Assembly: GCA_945900935.1 (NCBI GenBank)
Contig: CAMDKT010000114.1
Coordinates: 1-11,951, forward strand
Reading direction: 5' to 3'
Source of the DNA: Candidatus Sulfopaludibacter sp. SbA3
GTDB taxonomy: Bacteria > Acidobacteriota > Terriglobia > Bryobacterales > Bryobacteraceae
DNA length: 11,951 bases
Shown here piece by piece: positions 6,630-11,951 of the stretch. A program made the translations under genes and the position numbers. Within the stretch, counting starts at the first letter, position 1. Each line of letters starts with the position of its first letter. The notes beneath the pieces are model-generated. The model was not told where the DNA came from and did no database searches. It saw only the letters and a program-made list of their open reading frames with translations.

Positions 6630-7151
6630 CTACATCGCCACGGGCATCGGCAGACTTGCCTTGGCCAGTGATCGAGTCAACAACAGAATCGATTCCGTGT
6701 CGGCTATCGCGCGGGCGATGGAAACCTCGGTAATCAACATGCGCCGGGAGCAATCGAGCATCTTCTTTTCGCGGAACGAGAGCGGCTTCGCGGTTTGGAG
6801 GATTACCAGTTCCTTGAAAACTTCGGCGAGGCCCATGAGCCCGCCAACGCGCATCTTGTCAGAATTTTCCTTAAACCGGTCTTTCCAGTCCTGTATCCGC
6901 TTTACCTCACCGGTCGCAAGGAAGGTCAGTACTCGATTGACCTCGGTTCCCTTGGTTACTTTTCGTAGGCCCACATCGCCAGCGTGGCTGAAGGGGACCA
7001 TTACGGTCATTCTGTTGTAGCTGAGTCGCAAAAGGTAGAAGCGCTCCAACTGCGCCCCGAAATTGCGAGTGCTGATATTCTCGATCGTACCAACACCATG
7101 GTTGGGGTAAACCACTTTATCGCCAATGTGGAAGGTCGTGCAGGGACCCAT
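6630..7151 (-). CDS. carD: CarD/CdnL-family RNA-polymerase-binding transcription factor
   Basis: A protein of 173 residues, normal size for the CarD/CdnL family. These proteins bind the RNA polymerase beta subunit and stabilise open promoter complexes, especially at rRNA promoters. Residues 8-63 form the Tudor-like RNA-polymerase-interaction domain (FHIGDKVVYPNHGVGTIENI). The helical C-terminal part contains Trp89 in QDWKDRFKEN, the likely counterpart of the Trp wedge that inserts at the upstream edge of the transcription bubble, then PLSFREKKML. The ATG at 7151 has AAGG 7 bases upstream and a good promoter (7202-7230). The gene is divergent from the kinase operon and probably cotranscribed with the enolase-superfamily gene downstream. 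A non-essential paralogue is possible, since many Acidobacteria may carry more than one copy. Confidence 0.9.
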   Translation of the reverse strand: MGPCTTFHIGDKVVYPNHGVGTIENISTRNFGAQLERFYLLRLSYNRMTVMVPFSHAGDVGLRKVTKGTEVNRVLTFLATGEVKRIQDWKDRFKENSDKMRVGGLMGLAEVFKELVILQTAKPLSFREKKMLDCSRRMLITEVSIARAIADTESILLLTRSLAKASLPMPVAM

Positions 7152-7201
7152 GATTACACCTTCTGTGAGTTGTTAAATTGACTACACCAGAGCGTTAGCT
7201 A

Positions 7202-7230
7202 ATGGTAAACGGGGGACAGGGATGTGTCAA
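7202..7230 (-). promoter_or_regulatory. Promoter of carD
   Basis: On the minus strand a perfect TTGACA (7230-7225) is followed after 17 bases by TACCAT (7207-7202). Transcription would start near 7195, about 45 bases before the carD ATG. The 8-bp palindrome TTAGCTAA (7195-7202) overlaps the start-site region and could be an operator, though it may be chance. Confidence 0.6.
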
Positions 7231-7335
7231 CATAAAATTCAATAAAACTACAGACAAATCGGTTAGCGGGTGAAACTCTTTGCTCTTGAAGCGCATCTAC
7301 GCTGCTTCTCAATACCGTGTGATAATCGGAAAGTG

Positions 7336-7352
7336 CCACCCAATACGGGTGG
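7336..7352. repeat. Perfect 6-bp inverted repeat (hairpin) in the intergenic region
   Basis: CCACCC (7336-7341) and GGGTGG (7347-7352) pair perfectly around AATAC. The hairpin is not followed by a T run on the plus strand, so it is not a normal intrinsic terminator. It could be part of a structured leader for the kinase operon or a protein-binding site. Confidence 0.35.
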
Positions 7353-7463
7353 TTTGCCCGGCAGGCCGAAAGAACACCACCGAGTGCGTGTGTATTTTTC
7401 AGAACCGGCGAAAACTTTCTGCAAATTATTGATTCCTTGGCGGATGTCGTTCCGTTAAACTAG

Positions 7464-7479
7464 CAGTACAAGCGTACTG
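7464..7479. promoter_or_regulatory. Perfect dyad just upstream of the kinase start, candidate operator or leader hairpin
   Basis: CAGTAC (7464-7469) and GTACTG (7474-7479) are perfectly complementary around AAGC, ending 10 bases before the kinase ATG at 7490. In the message it would form a hairpin over the place where a ribosome binding site would lie. As DNA it could be an operator. Confidence 0.4.
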
Positions 7480-7489
7480 AACCAGACAC

Positions 7490-8989
7490 ATGGACAGAAT
7501 CGGTCGATATACCGTTGAAGGCGAACTCGGCAGGGGCGGGTGTGGTATCGTATACCTCGGCCGCGACTTGACGATGAATCGGCTGGTGGCGATAAAAACG
7601 GTCCTGACGCGTGAACTCCAGACTTCTTCCGGCGGAAGAGAATTGCAAATTCGGCTGGCGCGGGAAGCGCAGTCGGCTGGTTCGCTGAACCACCCCGCTA
7701 TCGTCACGGTGTACGAACTGGCGGAGGAGAACGACATGACGTTCTTCGTCATGGAATACGTCGACGGGCCTCCACTAGACAAGATTATGGGAGAGGGTTT
7801 GCTGCCGTGGCCGCGTCTGCTGCGGGTTCTCCGGGAGATCGCCTCGGGCCTGGACTTCGCGCATTCCAAGGGCATTATCCATCGCGACATCAAACCGGCG
7901 AATATCCTAGTCTCTTCGGTTGGCCACGCGAAGGTCTCCGATTTCGGCGTTGCAAAAATTCTTGAATCGGCTACGCTGACTTCTACCGGGATGGCAATAG
8001 GCACCCCCGCCTACATGTCCCCGGAACAGATCCTCGCCAAGCCGCTCAACGGCCGCTCCGACCAGTTCTCGCTCGCGGTGATCGCCTTTGAAATGCTGAC
8101 GGGCCGCAGGCCGTTCCAGGCGGATTCGCTTCCGGGCCTGATCCACCAGATACTCTCCGTGGAAGCGCCGAGCGCGGCCGAAGTAAACGAAGCCGTGATG
8201 GAGCCGGCGGCTTCGATTCTTCGCCGGGCGATGAGTAAGGAAGCCACCGGCCGTTATGACACCTGTGCGGAATTCATTCAAGCCCTTGAAGCGGCCCTGT
8301 TGCCGAACCAGGGAACGGCACATTTACCGGTGGCCGGTCAGACGCAAGTAGTTGAAAAAAATGCGGAACAGATAGCACCAAAGCGCAGTGGCAAGGTGAA
8401 GCGGACACCGATCCTGATTGGTATAGGCCTCGGCCTTGCGCTCTCGATGGCCGCGTATTTTTACGCCGGGCGCCACAGCGTGGAGGTGGCAGTCGCGCCG
8501 CCGCCGGCTGTCGCCGTTGCACCCGCTTCGCCTCGCATCGAGCCGCCCGCGGAGGCTAAGTTGGCGGCGACAAAGCCGGAACCGAAGCAAAAAGCCGTCG
8601 AAATGAAGACGGTGCCCGCGCCGGCGGTTGTCGTCAAGACTCCGGTTGTTTCGCCGATTGCCGATGCGCCGCGACCCGTCCAAACGCCGGACCCCGGCCC
8701 CGATCAGCCGGCAATCAGCTATATGGGATCTCCCGAAGGCCGGTTCGCCTGGTCGGGAACGCTCGGCGTCGGGGAGCGACTTGTCATCGTCCGCAATCGG
8801 GTTCGCATGGGATCTATTTCCGGAAACGGCCTGCCGGCCGGCGTTGCTGTACAGGTTGAAACCCGTCCTGCCGATATAAGAGTGATGCAGCAACCTGCCG
8901 CCAGTAATGGGTTCCGGCTGATAATAGTGAATCAGTCCGGCCGCGAGGCCACCGGGTTCACCGTCCTGTGGCGGGAGCAGGCGCGTTGA
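7490..8989 (+). CDS. Membrane-anchored Ser/Thr protein kinase (Hanks type, PknB-like) with extracytoplasmic C-terminal domain
   Basis: Residues 7-270 are a complete Hanks-type kinase domain: glycine loop GELGRGGCGIVY (11-22), Lys36 in VAIK, helix-C Glu59, HRDIKPAN (131-138), DFG (151-153), and GTPAYMSPEQ (171-180). All catalytic residues are present, so it should be active. A single membrane helix lies at about 306-327, putting the kinase in the cytoplasm. Outside are a Pro/Ala/Lys-rich linker (328-407) and a beta-rich domain of about 90 residues (408-499) beginning ISYMGSPEGRFAWSG, which I cannot assign to a family. PASTA repeats, common in PknB, are absent. ATG 7490 is used because YTVEGELG follows as in the family; its ribosome binding site is weak. 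The next gene starts on its stop codon (TGATG), so the sensor is likely made in step with the caspase-fold protein. Confidence 0.93.
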   Translation: MDRIGRYTVEGELGRGGCGIVYLGRDLTMNRLVAIKTVLTRELQTSSGGRELQIRLAREAQSAGSLNHPAIVTVYELAEENDMTFFVMEYVDGPPLDKIMGEGLLPWPRLLRVLREIASGLDFAHSKGIIHRDIKPANILVSSVGHAKVSDFGVAKILESATLTSTGMAIGTPAYMSPEQILAKPLNGRSDQFSLAVIAFEMLTGRRPFQADSLPGLIHQILSVEAPSAAEVNEAVMEPAASILRRAMSKEATGRYDTCAEFIQALEAALLPNQGTAHLPVAGQTQVVEKNAEQIAPKRSGKVKRTPILIGIGLGLALSMAAYFYAGRHSVEVAVAPPPAVAVAPASPRIEPPAEAKLAATKPEPKQKAVEMKTVPAPAVVVKTPVVSPIADAPRPVQTPDPGPDQPAISYMGSPEGRFAWSGTLGVGERLVIVRNRVRMGSISGNGLPAGVAVQVETRPADIRVMQQPAASNGFRLIIVNQSGREATGFTVLWREQAR

Positions 8990-10299
8990 TGACGCGCCCT
9001 CGCCTCGCGTGCGTGCTTGTCTGCGTCGCCCTCGCCTTATCCGGGCAGACGCGGCGCGCGCTCGTCATCGGAAACACGAGCTACAAGAATGCCGGTGCCG
9101 CGGCGCAGGCGGCGAACAACGCCCGCGCGTTTGCCCGCGCGCTTTCGGCGAGCCAGTTCCAGGTTGCGCTGTTGATAAACGTCGAAGCCGAAGCGTTGGG
9201 GCGCGAAATTAACAAGTTTCTCCAGGAAGTCCAACCGGGCGACACCGGCGCGTTTTACTTTTCCGGCTATGCGGTACAGGAAATGGGGGAGAATTATCTG
9301 CTGCCGGTCGGCTACGCTCCCGACAGCGCCGATGGCATCGAGTTCCACGCCTATTCGGTCAAGCGTCTGGTGCGCTACCTGGAGACGAAGAGACTCGCCG
9401 CCGGACTCGTAATTCTGGACGCCGCGCCGGCTGACGCTGTCATCGAAAAGAAGTTTCCCGAACCCGGCCTGGTGTCCATGGACATCCGGGCCGCCAACCT
9501 GGTTCTCGCCCTGGCCAACCTCCCCGGCCGCGGCGTTCCCGCCTCTCCGGGGCGCGAGCTTGCCCGTTTTACCGAAGCCTGGGTCAACGCAGCCACCGAG
9601 CCTGGGATCAACCTCGACGCGGTCCTCCGGCGAGTCAAGCAACAGGTAAGCCAGGCCACCAACGGCGAGCAGGTCCCGGCGGAAATCTCCACGCTGGTCA
9701 ACGAATTCGCCTTTATTCCCCGCTCCCTGGCGGCCACGGAATGGGATCGGATCGCGTCCTCGCGCGACCTCCTGACGTTGGAGGCGTTCCGCCAGCGATT
9801 CCCTGGGGATCCACTTGCCATCGAAGCCGCCAAACGCATTGAATCCCTGGACTGGGAGCGTACGAAGGCGGCATCCGACCCCAAGTCGGTCCGCCAGTTT
9901 CTTTTGCGGTTCCCCCAGAATCAGGAGGCGCTCAAATGGCTGGCCGGCCAGGAAGCGAATGAGAAAGCGGCCGCGATCACCGCCGTCCTCAGCGCCATCG
10001 AACGTTACAGCAAAGCCTACGAAAGCCGCGACGTTGATACCCTTTTTGCCATTCGCCCCAGCCTGAACGCCGCCGAGCGCAAACGCTTCGAACAAACTTT
10101 CCGGGAATTCAAATCCATTCGCTACAATCTCACTCCGGCGGGCGAACCGGCCATGGAGCCTACAGCCGCCACCGTAAAGTGCCGATTGAAAGTAGAGATG
10201 CGGTCGAACGATGGTGCCAGTCCGCGCCCCGTCGATCAACCCATAACGGTCAAACTTCGCCGCCTGGCTGACGCCTGGATCATCGAAACCATTCAATGA
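8989..10299 (+). CDS. Exported caspase-fold (peptidase C14-like) pseudoenzyme with helical repeats and NTF2-like domain
   Basis: A protein of 436 residues. A signal peptide (about 1-20, MTRPRLACVLVCVALALSG) precedes a caspase fold (22-244): RRALVIGNTSYKNA, FYFSGYAVQEMGENYLLPV (89-107), LVILDAAP (140-147), and a closing FIP. Active caspases have SGHG and DAC at these places. Here His is Tyr94 and Cys is Ala146, so proteolysis is not expected. Two helical repeats of about 38 residues follow (251-325), each with a W-[DE]-R start and an RFP (EWDRIASSRD... and DWERTKAASD...). The C-terminus (330-436, AIERYSKAYESRDVDTLFAI) looks NTF2-like. ATG 8989 shares its A with the kinase stop; GGGAG lies 11 bases upstream. 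An in-frame GTG at 8968 would add seven residues. The last bases overlap the beta-barrel gene. The protein probably acts as a binding or scaffold protein in the periplasm. Confidence 0.82.
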   Translation: MTRPRLACVLVCVALALSGQTRRALVIGNTSYKNAGAAAQAANNARAFARALSASQFQVALLINVEAEALGREINKFLQEVQPGDTGAFYFSGYAVQEMGENYLLPVGYAPDSADGIEFHAYSVKRLVRYLETKRLAAGLVILDAAPADAVIEKKFPEPGLVSMDIRAANLVLALANLPGRGVPASPGRELARFTEAWVNAATEPGINLDAVLRRVKQQVSQATNGEQVPAEISTLVNEFAFIPRSLAATEWDRIASSRDLLTLEAFRQRFPGDPLAIEAAKRIESLDWERTKAASDPKSVRQFLLRFPQNQEALKWLAGQEANEKAAAITAVLSAIERYSKAYESRDVDTLFAIRPSLNAAERKRFEQTFREFKSIRYNLTPAGEPAMEPTAATVKCRLKVEMRSNDGASPRPVDQPITVKLRRLADAWIIETIQ

Positions 10300-11558
10300 A
10301 ATTTATACTTTTACTCCTACCCTGCCTTGCGCTTTGGCCGCAGGCATCTTCCAAGCTCATTTCTCTGTTCCCGAATCTGTACGGGCCCACTGGCATTGTT
10401 CTGCCAAATCCCACCCACGCCGCGCACTTCACCAGCGCCTTTCAGGCGAATTTAAGCCCTCTCGTCGGCTCCATCGTCAATCAGTTGACATCCATTCCCA
10501 TCCCCTCTCCGGCCTCCGGATTTCTGTATACTTTCGATTCCAGTCTCGGGGTCTACACGCGCTCCGGCCAAAGCTTTGGCCCCATCTTCGCTGAGCGCGC
10601 CGAAACCATAGGGAAGAATAAGTTCCTGGCCGGTGTCAGCTATCAGCATTTTAACTTCGACCGCCTGGATGGACTGAACATCAAGAAAATCCCGGCGCTG
10701 TTTCAACATCAGCCGGCTACAAACCTCGAATTCCAGAAGGACTTGATTACGACCGATAACGCGTTCGACATTCAGATAGGCCAGACTGTTGCGTACTTTA
10801 CATACGGGGTCTCGGATCGCCTGGACGTTTCCGTTGCGTTGCCGATGGCCAGTGCCAGCATCGAAATTGTTAGTGCCGCCACCATTCGCCGGATCGGCAC
10901 GTCCGACCAGCCCGATGTTCACTTTTTCGACTCGCCTTTTCCGGCCAAGGACCGGCAGTCGTTTTCCGCTTCGCGCAGCGCCAGCGGAATCGGCGACGTT
11001 TTGGTGCGCGCCAAGTATACGGCGATCCGCTGGAAGAACGGAGCCTTCGCCATGGGCGTTGACGCGCGGCTGCCCACCGGTGATGAGTACAACTTCCTCG
11101 GCGCCGGATCGGTTGGCGCGCGGCCTTTTTTCGCTCTTTCTTACCGCCTGGGCAACTTCTCTCCCCACGCGAATTTTGGCTATCAATGGAATGGCCATTC
11201 CGTCCTCGCGGGCAATTTCCAGACCGGGACCAAGGGCAATCAATCGGACCAGTTGCAATTAGCCGCGGGTTTCGACCTCGGTGTGACCAAGAAATTCACT
11301 TTTGCCGCCGATTATCTGGGTCAGCAGCAGATCCAAGGCAATCGGGTGAGGCTCGTTGATTTTATCGCCGCGAATGGCTCACGATTTCCGAATGTTCTGG
11401 TTCAACGGTCTCGCTTGACGCAAAGCGCCGCCGCCCTCGGCATAAAGGTGAACCCGATTGCTGAGCTCCTGGTGACATTCAACCTGTTAGTCGCCCTCGA
11501 CGACAACGGTTTGCGCGACCGCGTCGCCCCGTTGATCGGGCTTAGCTACGCCTTCTAG
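10296..11558 (+). CDS. Outer-membrane beta-barrel protein (MetA/FadL-like transporter superfamily)
   Basis: A protein of 420 residues with a signal peptide (MKFILLLLPCLALWPQASS). Amphipathic beta-strands follow through most of its length, and it ends with aromatic YAF, as outer-membrane barrels do. GIGDVLVRAKY (231-241) and ARLPTGDEYNFLG (257-269) resemble conserved strands and turns of the Phenol_MetA_deg/transporter-type barrels common in Proteobacteria and Acidobacteria. These are thought to carry hydrophobic compounds, but a structural or sensory role is equally possible here. Its ATG overlaps the stop of the caspase-fold gene (ATGA, 10296-10299) and no Shine-Dalgarno is visible, so translation is probably coupled. 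Residues 30-100 form a long extra-barrel N-terminal segment of unknown role. It is the last gene of the operon; no clear terminator follows. Confidence 0.78.
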   Translation: MKFILLLLPCLALWPQASSKLISLFPNLYGPTGIVLPNPTHAAHFTSAFQANLSPLVGSIVNQLTSIPIPSPASGFLYTFDSSLGVYTRSGQSFGPIFAERAETIGKNKFLAGVSYQHFNFDRLDGLNIKKIPALFQHQPATNLEFQKDLITTDNAFDIQIGQTVAYFTYGVSDRLDVSVALPMASASIEIVSAATIRRIGTSDQPDVHFFDSPFPAKDRQSFSASRSASGIGDVLVRAKYTAIRWKNGAFAMGVDARLPTGDEYNFLGAGSVGARPFFALSYRLGNFSPHANFGYQWNGHSVLAGNFQTGTKGNQSDQLQLAAGFDLGVTKKFTFAADYLGQQQIQGNRVRLVDFIAANGSRFPNVLVQRSRLTQSAAALGIKVNPIAELLVTFNLLVALDDNGLRDRVAPLIGLSYAF

Positions 11559-11747
11559 TACTCTGACCGCGAGGACCTCTCCCTTACGGCTATTGCCACA
11601 TACTTTTCTGTCGCCTAGCGCCAACCTCAGTCAAGCAAGCCGGGTGCAGCCGCAGGGTAGATTTGCTCTTCTACATAGTCCATTTAGATTCACCGGGTTA
11701 GGCTAACAAGCTGAACAAGGCCAAGGATTCCTGGTATAAAGTCTTAG
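11559..11747. other. Intergenic region before the DruA-like gene
   Basis: No gene, tRNA or clear terminator is visible. It probably contains the 3' end of the kinase-operon message and, near its right end, the promoter of the DruA-like gene. Confidence 0.4.
11712..11740 (+). promoter_or_regulatory. Candidate promoter of the DruA-like gene
   Basis: TGAACA (11712-11717) is followed after 17 bases by TATAAA (11735-11740). Transcription would start about 7 bases later, next to the ATG at 11748, so the message could be leaderless. No Shine-Dalgarno precedes that ATG. Confidence 0.35.
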
Positions 11748-11951
11748 ATGGAATTGACGGAATTCACAGGCGAAGCACTCATGGAAATCCGGGTACGTCC
11801 AGTAGAACGAAGCGAGGAAGCGCAGTATCAAGAGCAGATGGCGCAGCACCACTATCTGGGCTCGCTGGTGAAGATCGGTGAGACCGTATGGTATGTCGCG
11901 ATTTGGCGCGAGCAGTGGGTGGCACAACTGAGCCTATCGGCGGCGGCGTTG
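11748..11951 (+). CDS. DruA-like (DUF4338) protein, N-terminal part (runs off right edge)
   Basis: The 68 visible residues contain EIRVRPVERSEEAQYQEQMA, then HHYLGSLVKIGETVWYVA, then WREQWVAQLSLSAAAL. This is the opening of the DUF4338 family: a partner-less HHYLG motif, a G-E-x-x-x-Y-V-A strand, then W-V-A-x-L-x-x-xAA. The family includes DruA of Druantia antiphage systems, but many members are solitary and found in several copies per genome, often with transposase domains, suggesting mobility. Only the first part is seen, so it is not known whether it is fused to a transposase or followed by a DruE-type helicase. ATG 11748 is chosen because a promoter lies at the right distance; ATG 11781 is an alternative that better matches where the family motif begins. 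The kinase operon ends 189 bp before it. Biochemical role unproven. Confidence 0.72.
   Translation, partial: MELTEFTGEALMEIRVRPVERSEEAQYQEQMAQHHYLGSLVKIGETVWYVAIWREQWVAQLSLSAAAL

Larger units (their letters stand above)
7152..7489. other. Intergenic region between divergent carD and kinase operon
   Basis: This 338-base stretch holds the carD promoter at its left end. It also holds a perfect hairpin at 7336-7352 and a perfect 6-bp dyad at 7464-7479 just before the kinase start. I see no open reading frame with family resemblance, no tRNA, and no clear sigma-70 promoter for the plus-strand operon. Confidence 0.5.

Noticed and set aside
7345..7365. GGGCAAACC followed by a perfect hairpin on the minus strand, resembling the start of a cyclic-di-GMP-I riboswitch.
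   Set aside because: The second conserved block of that riboswitch (GCAAAGCC and its partner stem) is missing in the following sequence, and the element lies upstream of the carD promoter, outside its transcript.

Overview
The window is GC-rich bacterial chromosome with long intergenic gaps and mixed strands. The gene types suggest a soil Acidobacteriota of the Solibacter/Bryobacter kind: a secreted RoxA-like dihaem cytochrome, Hanks-type kinases, caspase-fold proteins, ankyrin remnants, CarD, enolase-superfamily sugar-acid enzymes and a DruA/DUF4338 gene. This placement is an inference from gene content; there is no rRNA or other marker gene here.

Left part (1-1662): the 5' end of gltB, the glutamate synthase large subunit, runs off the left edge on the minus strand. 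It is divergent from a LysR-type regulator whose promoter region carries two related dyads, a layout like gltC-gltAB of Bacillus. A remnant of a PIN-domain toxin gene follows the regulator.

Middle part (1663-7151, all minus strand): a two-gene unit encodes an exported RoxA/MauG-like dihaem cytochrome c and, 16 bp downstream, an Old-Yellow-Enzyme-type flavin oxidoreductase. A second unit is carD followed by an enolase-superfamily sugar-acid dehydratase-like gene. Directly after that dehydratase-like gene lies a frameshifted ankyrin-repeat remnant.

Right part (7490-11558, plus strand): three overlapping genes encode (i) a membrane-anchored Ser/Thr protein kinase with an extracytoplasmic C-terminal domain, (ii) an exported caspase-fold protein in which both catalytic positions are replaced (His to Tyr, Cys to Ala), followed by helical repeats and an NTF2-like C-terminal domain, and (iii) an outer-membrane beta-barrel protein. 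Stop/start overlaps (TGATG and ATGA) tie them together, and their predicted locations would span the envelope from cytoplasm to outer membrane. This is the best candidate in the window for an undescribed system. The last 204 bases hold the start of a DruA-like (DUF4338) gene, cut off by the window edge.

No tRNA, rRNA, CRISPR array or complete insertion sequence was found.
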